Source: Desulfobacteraceae bacterium (GTDB lineage: Bacteria > Desulfobacterota > Desulfobacteria > Desulfobacterales > Desulfobacteraceae). From it: DNA of 14,147 bases. Below, one piece after another: positions 8,061 to 14,147 of the stretch. The position numbers and the translations under genes were made by a program. The stretch lies in NCBI GenBank assembly GCA_022712835.1, contig JAFLJU010000515.1, positions 1 to 14,147 on the forward strand, in the 5' to 3' direction. A model generated the notes under the pieces. The model had not been told where the DNA came from and did no database searches. It saw only the letters and a program-made list of their open reading frames with translations. Numbering within the stretch: the first letter of the stretch is position 1; each line of letters starts with the position of its first letter.

Positions 8061-9458
8061 ATGGAAAATATATTGATTGTGGATGACGAAAAGCATTACC
8101 CGATGATTATAGGAGAAATCCTTCAAGAAGAGGGCTATCGATCCTTCACAGCGGCCAGTGGAATGGAGGCTTTGGATATCTTAAACACCCGACTCATTGA
8201 TCTGGTCCTCACCGATGTTAAAATGCCAGGAATGACCGGCATTGATCTTTTGGAAAAGATAAAAGAACTGAAACCAGATATGCCGGTCATCATCATGACG
8301 GCATTCGGCAGTGTTGAAAAAGCGGTTGAAGCTATGCACAAAGGCGCATATACCTTCATTCTCAAACCCTTTGAAAACGAAGTATTGATTGCCCACATTG
8401 CAAAAGCCCTCTCCGTGTACAAGATTGTAGAAGAAAATAATATACTCAAGAATGCCATGCACACAAGGTATCAGTTTGATAATATCATCGGCAAGAGCAA
8501 GCCCATGCAAGAATTGTATGAAATCATTCAAAAAGTAGCCCCCACAAATGCATCGGTCCTCATCGAAGGAGAAAGCGGCACCGGCAAGGAACTTGTGGCC
8601 AAATCCATCCATTACAACAGCCCGAGGAAAGACAAATCCTTAGTGGCAGTTAATTGCGCGGCATTTGCTGAATCATTGCTGGAAAGCGAATTGTTTGGAC
8701 ATGAAAAAGGCGCCTTCACCGGTGCTGCCAATATGAAAAAAGGCCGGTTTGAGCTGGCCGACAAGGGCACTCTCTTCCTGGACGAGATCGGTGAACTTCC
8801 CATGACCTTGCAGGTAAAACTACTTCGGGTGCTCCAGGAACGGGTGGTGGAACGGGTGGGAGGAACCGTGGCCATTCCCGTGGATTTTCGTTTAATCGCC
8901 GCCACCAATAAAATCTTAGAAGAGGAAGTAAAAAAAGGAAATTTCAGAGAAGATCTGTATTACCGGCTCAACGTGGTGAAAACAACAATCCCGCCCTTAA
9001 GAGACCGACAAGAGGATATCCTTTTGCTGATCAATCATTTTATTGAGAAATATACCAGTGCCCCGGGATCTGTCAGCAGTGTGACCGGTATCGACAAAAA
9101 AACTGCCCAGATTCTGTGTGATTATGAATGGAAAGGAAATGTAAGGGAACTGGAAAATATCATTGAACGGGCGGCCATCCTTTCCAGCACAAATTTGATC
9201 TGCCCCGCCGATTTGCCCCCCCAACTAAGGCAAAGATCTGGAAGCCCCCTTCAACTGGACGGAATTCCTGATGGTGCAGGCCTGTCAGAAACCCTAGTGG
9301 CTGTGGAAAAGAGGATGATTCAAAGGGCCATGAAACTATCGGGAAATGTTCAAACAAAAGCCGCACAACTTCTGGGGATTGGCAAAAGCGGGTTAAACCA
9401 AAAACTCAAAAAATTTAATTTGGACAAAGAAATTGACCAGGATAACCTATTGAATTAA
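8061..9458 (+). CDS. Sigma-54-dependent response regulator, NtrC family (PilR/ZraR-like)
   Basis: The product activates RNA polymerase carrying sigma-54 when phosphorylated by its partner kinase. The 465 residues divide into a receiver domain (1-120; acidic pocket Asp8/Asp9, phospho-acceptor Asp52, Thr80, Lys102), an AAA+ domain (about 140-375) and a Fis-type helix-turn-helix (about 420-455, AAQLLGIGKSGLNQKLKK). The AAA+ domain has Walker A GESGTGKE (170-177), the sigma-54 contact loop GAFTGA (217-222) and Walker B GTLFLDE (236-242). All motifs needed for activity are intact. AGGAG eight bases before the ATG overlaps the end of the kinase gene, and the two genes are clearly one operon. A candidate sigma-54 promoter preceded by duplicated palindromes lies 230 bp past its stop, making this protein the natural candidate activator. 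It is placed like PilR but the assignment is not proven. Confidence 0.93.
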   Translation: MENILIVDDEKHYPMIIGEILQEEGYRSFTAASGMEALDILNTRLIDLVLTDVKMPGMTGIDLLEKIKELKPDMPVIIMTAFGSVEKAVEAMHKGAYTFILKPFENEVLIAHIAKALSVYKIVEENNILKNAMHTRYQFDNIIGKSKPMQELYEIIQKVAPTNASVLIEGESGTGKELVAKSIHYNSPRKDKSLVAVNCAAFAESLLESELFGHEKGAFTGAANMKKGRFELADKGTLFLDEIGELPMTLQVKLLRVLQERVVERVGGTVAIPVDFRLIAATNKILEEEVKKGNFREDLYYRLNVVKTTIPPLRDRQEDILLLINHFIEKYTSAPGSVSSVTGIDKKTAQILCDYEWKGNVRELENIIERAAILSSTNLICPADLPPQLRQRSGSPLQLDGIPDGAGLSETLVAVEKRMIQRAMKLSGNVQTKAAQLLGIGKSGLNQKLKKFNLDKEIDQDNLLN

Positions 9459-9485
9459 CAGAAAGTTTAGGAAACAGTAAAGAAA

Positions 9486-9501
9486 GTTTAAAATATTGAA
9501 C
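9486..9501 (+). promoter_or_regulatory. Near-palindromic box 1, GTTTAAAATATTGAAC (possible activator site)
   Basis: This matches box 2 (9565-9580) at 15 of 16 positions and has the form GTTYAA-N4-TTGAAC. The two box centres are 79 bp apart. It lies about 220 bp upstream of the predicted start of the short transcript, a reasonable distance for a sigma-54 upstream activator site. The binding protein is inferred, not shown. Confidence 0.45.
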
Positions 9502-9564
9502 CCTCTGCAAACGCCTTTTCTTTAAGCTGCTTCATCCCCCTCCCCAATTAAATCACGTTAGGGG

Positions 9565-9580
9565 GTTCAAAATATTGAAC
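9565..9580 (+). promoter_or_regulatory. Near-palindromic box 2, GTTCAAAATATTGAAC (possible activator site)
   Basis: The arms GTTCAA and TTGAAC are perfect inverted repeats around AATA. It is the better of the two copies and lies about 140 bp upstream of the predicted transcription start. Its left arm with the preceding GG also pairs with TTGAACCC at 9496-9503, so an RNA-level role is a competing explanation. Confidence 0.45.
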
Positions 9581-9686
9581 GTTTCTCAACAAATCAAAGG
9601 GTGTTATTACCGACACCCTCCCCACCCAAGCAGGCGAAAACTAAACAATACAATGATTTTAGTTGGTTAACAAAAAGAAGACGAAG

Positions 9687-9715
9687 TTGGCAAGCAAATT
9701 GCATTATATTATAAT
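9687..9715 (+). promoter_or_regulatory. Overlapping sigma-54 and sigma-70 promoter match before a short terminated transcript
   Basis: TGGCAA-N5-TTGCA (9688-9703) fits the -24/-12 sigma-54 pattern, with the GG (9689-9690) and GC (9701-9702) dinucleotides exactly 12 bp apart; start would be near 9714. The same DNA also reads TTGGCA (9687-9692)-N17-TATAAT (9710-9715), an 11 of 12 sigma-70 match, with start near 9722. Both point the same way, so promoter activity on the plus strand is likely, but which sigma factor is used is open. Confidence 0.55.
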
Positions 9716-9787
9716 CACTAACCAAGCGTTAGTTTTTTCATCTTTTTTTCCTTTTCTAAAAAAGGCTGCCAATGGCAGCCTTTTTTA
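9714..9787 (+). ncRNA. Candidate small RNA of about 65-75 nt
   Basis: The predicted transcript runs from the promoter at 9687-9715 to the intrinsic terminator at 9757-9787. It contains no usable start codon and frame. The parts are a 6-bp hairpin ACTAAC-caagc-GTTAGT (9717-9733) followed by a T run, a U-rich single strand (9733-9757), and the terminator hairpin. This is a typical small-RNA layout. If the sigma-54 start is used, the RNA could be controlled by the adjacent response regulator. Alternatively the promoter is a relic of a lost gene; in some relatives such as Geobacter, pilA follows pilS-pilR. No known RNA family was recognised. Confidence 0.4.
9757..9787. terminator. Strong bidirectional intrinsic terminator
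   Basis: Perfect 14-bp arms TAAAAAAGGCTGCC and GGCAGCCTTTTTTA flank the 3-base loop AAT. The seven GC-rich pairs are followed by six T on both strands, so it can stop transcription of the iron operon (minus strand, 40 nt past the TPR gene) and of the plus-strand short transcript. Confidence 0.9.
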
Positions 9788-9810
9788 GTTTGGAACCTTA
9801 AATTTACTCG

Positions 9811-9837
9811 GGTTATTTAACTCTGGTTATTTAACTC
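9811..9837. repeat. 14-bp tandem duplication spanning the TPR gene stop codon
   Basis: GGTTATTTAACTC occurs at 9811-9823 and again at 9825-9837. The second copy holds the stop codon and last codons of the TPR gene. It looks like a slippage duplication of the gene's 3' end and does not change the product. Confidence 0.6.
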
Positions 9838-10516
9838 CAGAAATTTTGCTTTCGGCAATACTCCGATAAATTGAATTTTCATGGTCACTGACAATTTTTT
9901 CATACATTTTCAAACTGGCCACCTGATCATTGGAAGCCTCATAGATACCTGCCAGGGCGAACCGTGCCTCATCCTTCAGAAGGTCAGAGGATCCTTTCTC
10001 AATCTCAAGGAAATAGACTTTTGCCTTGTCAATTTCATTTTTTTCTTGGCAGACATGCCCCAGGGAAGCCAGGAGAAAATTTTTCATCCCCGCCTCATTT
10101 TTAAACATCTCCAACCCCTCTTCATATAATTCAAAGGCCCTGTCATATTCTCCCGCATCAAAGCAAATTTTTGCAAATTTGACCTTACCCATTCGGCCAG
10201 CACTGGTATTTGAATAATCGGCAAAAACAGCTTCAAAATCATCTTTGACCGCCTGAAATCCCTTAATCGGGTCTTTGGCCTGTCCATAGGTGATGACTGC
10301 TTTTGCAACAAGGTCCGATGCGATATTCTCCGATTTTTTAAAACTGAACATAATACCTGCAAATATCACAATAACCAGAATAATAGCCCCCAGAATCAAC
10401 ATAAACTGGTTTTTGTTATCCTTTACATAGGCCAATGTTTTTAAAAGTTTCTCCTGAAAAGGATCTATCTGTTCAAGTTCTTTTCTTCGTTCGTTTGATA
10501 CTCCCTGCTCTGCCAT
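9827..10516 (-). CDS. Membrane-anchored tetratricopeptide-repeat protein (YfgM-like architecture)
   Basis: The 229-residue product has a charged cytoplasmic N terminus (1-37), one transmembrane helix (about 38-59) and a helical region of TPR-type repeats (about 70-225), for example AKICFDAGEYDRAFELYEEGL and ARFALAGIYEASNDQVASLKMYEKI. TPR arrays bind other proteins. The layout resembles YfgM, an accessory of the Sec translocon, but TPR proteins share this layout widely, so the exact role is unassigned. AAGG precedes the ATG at good spacing. It begins 29 nt after the SH3 gene and is last in the feo operon, ending at a strong terminator. Why it follows feoB is unclear. Confidence 0.8.
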   Translation of the reverse strand: MAEQGVSNERRKELEQIDPFQEKLLKTLAYVKDNKNQFMLILGAIILVIVIFAGIMFSFKKSENIASDLVAKAVITYGQAKDPIKGFQAVKDDFEAVFADYSNTSAGRMGKVKFAKICFDAGEYDRAFELYEEGLEMFKNEAGMKNFLLASLGHVCQEKNEIDKAKVYFLEIEKGSSDLLKDEARFALAGIYEASNDQVASLKMYEKIVSDHENSIYRSIAESKISGVK

Positions 10517-10545
10517 ATACCCACCTTCTATTTAAAAACATTCAT

Positions 10546-11001
10546 TTACCATACGAGACTATTATAAATCCAACCGATTTCACCATCTGCGTGCTTAATC
10601 CGGATCCAGTTGCCATTGCGCTTGAGCACCTTGAAAGGCACCCCCCGTTCAACCGTAAACAGGATTTTACCTCCTTTATTCGGTTTAGACCGAACATTGC
10701 ACTTGGCTTTGGTGGTAATAACCCCGTTAATTTTCCCCAATAGAGAGCTATGGACCCAGGCCATATCCCCTTCAAAATCTTTTATTTTATACCAGACCCC
10801 TTTTTTTTCAATGATCAATAGGGGATGAAATTTTTCCACCTGCCAAAGAACCTCATATTTGGTACCCGGCCCGGAACGAAGATTAGCGGTGGAAGATTTC
10901 ACAGCCATCCGTTCAAGCGCCAATGCTGGAGCAGCCATTACCAACATAGCGACCCAGGGTATCATATATTTTATCAATCGACTCATACCATTCTTTTTCA
11001 T
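10546..11001 (-). CDS. Exported protein with two bacterial SH3 domains
   Basis: The 151-residue product starts with a Sec signal peptide (basic n-region, hydrophobic 12-24, likely cleavage after ALA at 26-28). Two SH3b-type domains follow: about 32-88 (SSTANLRSGPGTKYEVLWQV ... WVHSSLLG) and about 91-150 (KCNVRSKPNKGGKILFTVERG ... GWIYNSLVW). Both carry the usual NLRSGPG/NVRSKPN start and a GWI/AWV end. Such domains in secreted proteins often bind the cell wall, and this one would act in the periplasm. GGAGAG five bases before the ATG is a strong ribosome-binding site. It lies 45 nt after feoB, across a 12-bp tandem repeat. No enzyme domain is present and the function is unknown. Confidence 0.85.
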   Translation of the reverse strand: MKKNGMSRLIKYMIPWVAMLVMAAPALALERMAVKSSTANLRSGPGTKYEVLWQVEKFHPLLIIEKKGVWYKIKDFEGDMAWVHSSLLGKINGVITTKAKCNVRSKPNKGGKILFTVERGVPFKVLKRNGNWIRIKHADGEIGWIYNSLVW

Positions 11002-11014
11002 TTAAACTCTCCAT

Positions 11015-11050
11015 CTATATCATCAACTATATCATCAACTATATCATCAG
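11015..11050. repeat. Three tandem 12-bp repeats (CTATATCATCAA) at the feoB stop
   Basis: Copies lie at 11015-11026, 11027-11038 and 11039-11050 (last base G). The feoB TGA (11047-11049) is inside the last copy; on the coding strand the unit reads TTGATGATATAG. Unit length is a multiple of three and every copy carries stop codons, so copy changes would alter only the spacing between feoB and the SH3 gene. Confidence 0.8.
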
Positions 11051-13221
11051 CGAAAAAACATTCCCGTCTGGTATACCAAAAAAGACATGGACCATGCAAC
11101 CATAGTTGTGTATATCACATTAAAACAAGCCCATTTGGCAGAAGATTCCCTGTAAATCGTCATCACCGTGGCAAAGCAAGGCACATACAACAGCACGAAA
11201 ACCATCATGGACAAGGCAGACAAGGGGGTCATACCTGATCTTTTCAATGCCTTTTCCAAAGCCTTTCCATCCTCCTTACCCACCCCGTACAATACCCCCA
11301 TGGTGCTAACAACCACTTCCTTGGCCACAAACCCTGTCACCAATGCAACACTTGCCTGCCACCCGATACCAATGGGTGCAAAAACCGGTTCCAACCCCTT
11401 GCCGATCATGCCGATATAAGATTTTGAAATCCGTTCCTGTTCCTTTTTATTTTCAATCTCCCGAAGTTCCAACTGCTGTGCCTGGACAAGTTGTGTGGTT
11501 AAATCCTTGTCGGCTGATTTAATTTTAACAACATATTCAGATACAACATTGGCAGACAGAATATCATAATCCACGGAATAGGAGATGTTTTTGGGAAAGC
11601 TTGACAACACCCAGATAATAATAGAACCCACCAGAATCACGCCTCCCATTTTTTTTAAAAACATTTTGCTCCTATCCCACATGTGGATCAGAAGACTTTT
11701 CAGCATGGGCATTCGATAGGGCGGCAACTCCATCACAAAGGGGGCGTCCTCTCCTTTAAACAACAGAGCGCGCAAAATACGGCCGGATAAAATCGCCATG
11801 ACTATTCCGGCCAGGTAAAGGCCAAAAATAATGCTTCCGGCCCTGTGGGCAAAAAAACTACCAGCCAGAATAATATAAACCGGCAATCTGGCAGAACAGG
11901 ACATAAAGGGAGTCATTAAAATGGTGAGTATCCGGTCTTTATCGTTTTCAAGGGTACGGGTGGCCATGATGGCAGGCACGTTACAGCCAAATCCCATGAG
12001 CATGGGAATAAAAGATTTGCCATGAAGCCCTGCTGTATGCATGACCCGGTCCATGAGAAAGGCAGCCCTTGCCATGTAACCGGTATCTTCAAACAATGCA
12101 ATGCAGAAAAACAGGATTAAGATATTGGGCAAAAAAACCACCACACTGCCGATACCGGCAATGATCCCATCCAGAAGGAGGGATTTAAAAAGGGAGGGGG
12201 GCATCAGCCCATCAAGACCGGTTGACAAAAACCCAACGCCAGCTTCAATCCACTCCATGGGGTAGGCGCCCAGGGTAAATGTCAGTTGAAACATGGCCCA
12301 GATAAAAAAGACAAAAACCGGGAGGCCAAAAAACCGATCCGTCAGGACCAGGTCAATATTTCGAGACATATCAATGCGCTTTATGGCCAGATTGGTAACG
12401 GTTTCCTTTACAATCCCGGCAATCACCCCATACCGGTCATCGGTTAAAACAATCTCAAAATCATCCTGAAACAGATCATAAATCCGACTGCGGCAGGCAG
12501 CCGCCTGGACCAGAACATCGGCTTCTTTTTCCAGGGGCAGCCCCGCAATCTTCTCTTTGATGATCTTGTCATCCTCAAGAATCTTGATGGCTTTCCAGCG
12601 AATCAGAACATCCTCGTCCTCTATTTTTGCGGCCTTAAGTGCGGATTCAATCTTTGAAATGCATTCTTCGATATCTTTGCTATACCGGATGGTTCTAAAC
12701 TTTTTTTTCTCATGAAAGGCGTTCACTTCCCGGATAGCCGCCTCAATCAGGATATCGGTTCCCCTGTTTTTATTGCCCACGGTAAAGACAACGGGCAGAC
12801 CCAGCAAAGCAGATAATTTTTTTTCATCAATCTTGATGCCCTTGGCTTCTGCCATGTCTTCCATATTCAATACAAAAAGGGCTGGCCGTCCCAGTTCCCG
12901 AATCTGGAGCGCCAGAAAAAGGCTCCTTTCAAGATTGGAAGCATCAATGATATTGATGACAATATCCGGATCCTCATCAATAATAAAATCCCTGGCCGTG
13001 ATTTCCTCTATGGAAAAGGGGGTCAGACTATAAGTTCCCGGAAGATCTACCACCCGAAGGTCATACTCCCCATGACGCAGATGCCCTTCTTTCTTTTCAA
13101 CCGTTACGCCGGGCCAGTTGCCGACTTTCTGCCGGGCACCGGTCAGGTTATTGAACATGGTGGTTTTACCACAGTTGGGATTACCCGCCAGGGCGATGGT
13201 TAGATTCTGTTTCATTTTCAT
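11047..13221 (-). CDS. feoB: Ferrous iron transporter FeoB
   Basis: FeoB takes up Fe2+ across the inner membrane with a cytoplasmic G-protein domain. The 724-residue product has G1 GNPNCGKT (13-20), G3 DLPG (59-62) and G4 NMED (119-122), then the helical regulatory domain to about 280. The membrane region shows the conserved Gate motifs LMGFGCNVPAIMATR (408-422), SCSARLPVYI (441-450) and LLYVPCFATV (677-686). A polar, partly coiled stretch at about 548-603 precedes the second Gate. Its ATG overlaps the stop of the Fur-FeoA fusion (ATGA), and a second in-frame ATG is two codons on. Length and motifs are complete, so it should be functional. The overlap with a FeoA-bearing gene confirms the assignment. 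Confidence 0.97.
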   Translation of the reverse strand: MKMKQNLTIALAGNPNCGKTTMFNNLTGARQKVGNWPGVTVEKKEGHLRHGEYDLRVVDLPGTYSLTPFSIEEITARDFIIDEDPDIVINIIDASNLERSLFLALQIRELGRPALFVLNMEDMAEAKGIKIDEKKLSALLGLPVVFTVGNKNRGTDILIEAAIREVNAFHEKKKFRTIRYSKDIEECISKIESALKAAKIEDEDVLIRWKAIKILEDDKIIKEKIAGLPLEKEADVLVQAAACRSRIYDLFQDDFEIVLTDDRYGVIAGIVKETVTNLAIKRIDMSRNIDLVLTDRFFGLPVFVFFIWAMFQLTFTLGAYPMEWIEAGVGFLSTGLDGLMPPSLFKSLLLDGIIAGIGSVVVFLPNILILFFCIALFEDTGYMARAAFLMDRVMHTAGLHGKSFIPMLMGFGCNVPAIMATRTLENDKDRILTILMTPFMSCSARLPVYIILAGSFFAHRAGSIIFGLYLAGIVMAILSGRILRALLFKGEDAPFVMELPPYRMPMLKSLLIHMWDRSKMFLKKMGGVILVGSIIIWVLSSFPKNISYSVDYDILSANVVSEYVVKIKSADKDLTTQLVQAQQLELREIENKKEQERISKSYIGMIGKGLEPVFAPIGIGWQASVALVTGFVAKEVVVSTMGVLYGVGKEDGKALEKALKRSGMTPLSALSMMVFVLLYVPCFATVMTIYRESSAKWACFNVIYTTMVAWSMSFLVYQTGMFFR

Positions 13222-14147
13222 CTTTTTATAGAAGTCACATTTTCGACCAGAATATTGGCCGCTTCTTCAACACGAAGGGAGATATGATATCCCTTGACAA
13301 CCAGCTCAAGGGGATCTCTCAAGGGTGCATATTTTTCCACATAGATAGTGGTTCCCCGGTTGATTCCCATTTCAAGAAGCCTACGCCGCACCTGAGTGGC
13401 TCCGGACACCCGGACAATGGTTCCCTCCTGACCGGCCTTCATCTGGCTTAGATCCATGGATTGTGTATCCGCACACTCTTTTCCAGTGGCACCCTGGGTT
13501 TGCCGAAGATCCTGGGACTGAACCCATATTTTTTGTGCCATCCCGGTTCCAATCACCAGCCGGTTCTCCCCGACAGCAATCACCACCTGCCCCCCGAACC
13601 CATTGGAAACAACCTCCACAAGATCTCCTATTTTCAAGCCCATGGAGGAGATCCGCAACTGCATATTCTTACCGGCTTCCAATTCCTTGACAATAACCTT
13701 CTCACCCGGTTTTGCCTTGTACAGGGGAACCCGTTTTTTTCGATTGGCCATGCACTGGGAACACAGCCCGTATATCTCCATCTTGTGCTGGAGCATATAG
13801 AACCCATAGGCCTCGGCCACCTTTTGCTGAAGCATTTCCAGGGCTTCATCCTTAAATTCCAGAATGGTACTGCATTTGGCACAGACCATATGGTCATGGT
13901 GTACCCCGAGATGCCGGTGTTCATACAAAACATCTTCCCCGGAATCAAAGTCCACCCGGCTTGCAAAGCCAAATCGGCACAAATGTTCCATGCTGGAGAT
14001 CACAAACCCCTCATCCAGCTGAATGCCATCCGCCTTCAGCTGACGGGAAATATCTAATTTTGTCACATGATGCTCCAGCTTCAAAAAGGCCTCAAGAACT
14101 TGAAACCTTTCATCAAACCTATCAACACCCTGTTGTTGAAAAAGCCG
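13218..14147 (-). CDS. Fur-FeoA-FeoA fusion protein (5' end beyond window)
   Basis: The frame stays open to the window edge, giving 309 visible residues; a TTG at 14084 is not the real start because Fur-like sequence (FQVLEAFLKLEHHVTKLDI) runs across it. Counting from the edge, residues 1-135 are a Fur-family region: a winged-helix part, the metal motif HHDHMVC (83-89) with CxxC Cys89/Cys92, a conserved His in LQHKMEIYG, and a second CxxC (Cys129, Cys132). Two FeoA (SH3-like) domains follow at about 140-209 (VPLYKAKPGEKVIVKEL ... MGLKIGDLVEV) and 231-304 (MDLSQMKAGQEGTIVRV ... EMGINRGTTIYV). The protein could sense iron, control the operon and assist FeoB. In the expected recognition helix the usual YR pair reads IS, so DNA binding is uncertain. 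It overlaps feoB by 4 nt. Confidence 0.9.
   Translation of the reverse strand, partial: RLFQQQGVDRFDERFQVLEAFLKLEHHVTKLDISRQLKADGIQLDEGFVISSMEHLCRFGFASRVDFDSGEDVLYEHRHLGVHHDHMVCAKCSTILEFKDEALEMLQQKVAEAYGFYMLQHKMEIYGLCSQCMANRKKRVPLYKAKPGEKVIVKELEAGKNMQLRISSMGLKIGDLVEVVSNGFGGQVVIAVGENRLVIGTGMAQKIWVQSQDLRQTQGATGKECADTQSMDLSQMKAGQEGTIVRVSGATQVRRRLLEMGINRGTTIYVEKYAPLRDPLELVVKGYHISLRVEEAANILVENVTSIKR

Larger units (their letters stand above)
9459..9826. other. Structured 368-bp non-coding spacer downstream of the response regulator gene
   Basis: No credible protein frame is present on either strand. In order it holds: a direct repeat AGAAAGTTTA at 9460-9469 and 9481-9490, 21 bp apart; two near-palindromic boxes (9486-9501, 9565-9580); inverted arms TTGAACCC (9496-9503)/GGGTTCAA (9563-9570) and CCCCCT (9536-9541)/AGGGGG (9560-9565), which compete for the same right arm; a short stem AGGGTGT/ACACCCT (9598-9619) without a T tract; a promoter (9687-9715); a small hairpin ACTAAC/GTTAGT (9717-9733); and the terminator at 9757-9787. 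The region is far richer in signals than an ordinary convergent spacer. Confidence 0.7.

Noticed and set aside
8135..8908. Minus-strand open frames of 98-143 codons within the response regulator gene
   Set aside because: They overlap intact receiver and AAA+ motifs and have no domain signal of their own.
9598..9619. AGGGTGT/ACACCCT stem as terminator of the kinase/regulator operon
   Set aside because: It is not followed by a T tract on the plus strand, so it does not fit an intrinsic terminator; kept only as a structural note.
1..14147. CRISPR array, tRNA or rRNA genes
   Set aside because: No regularly spaced repeats of the right size, cloverleaf or conserved rRNA segment was seen on either strand.

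Overview
The window looks like chromosome of an anaerobic, Gram-negative deltaproteobacterium-type organism, most likely a Desulfobacterales relative. This is inferred from the moderate-to-low GC, the type IV pilus machinery, the sigma-54 activator and a ferrous-iron (Feo) operon with a Fur-FeoA fusion. No rRNA or marker gene fixes the species. There are eleven substantial protein genes, one of them an insertion-sequence transposase missing its beginning and one running off the right edge.

Left edge (1 to about 1005): the 3' part of an insertion sequence with a DDE transposase of the IS4/IS5 superfamily. Its reading frame is closed by a stop near the window edge. The element ends about 9 bp beyond the pilQ stop codon.

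1015-6400, minus strand: a tight pilMNOPQ operon (transcribed pilM, pilN, pilO, pilP, pilQ). It encodes the cytoplasmic actin-like PilM, the inner-membrane PilN and PilO, the lipoprotein PilP, and the outer-membrane secretin PilQ, which here carries a lipobox of its own. Gene junctions are ATGA, TAATG, 11 nt and 1 nt. Divergently, 6637-9458 on the plus strand encodes a two-component pair: a membrane histidine kinase with a periplasmic sensor domain and a sigma-54-dependent response regulator. Position suggests PilS/PilR-like control of pili, but this is inference. A good sigma-70 promoter (TTGATA-N17-TATAAT) lies in the divergent spacer.

9459-9826: a 368-bp spacer with no protein gene but dense structure: two near-palindromic boxes GTTYAAAATATTGAAC, then about 120 bp later a promoter that matches both the sigma-54 (-24/-12) and sigma-70 patterns, then a strong symmetric terminator only about 75 bp downstream. 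The arrangement predicts a short untranslated RNA next to the sigma-54 activator gene and is the most interesting non-coding signal in the window.

9827-14147, minus strand: an apparent four-gene iron operon. A Fur-FeoA-FeoA fusion (5' end outside the window) overlaps feoB by 4 nt; after feoB come an exported two-SH3-domain protein and a membrane-anchored TPR protein. The operon ends at the terminator shared with the candidate RNA. The fusion would join iron sensing and the FeoA partner function in one polypeptide beside the FeoB transporter.
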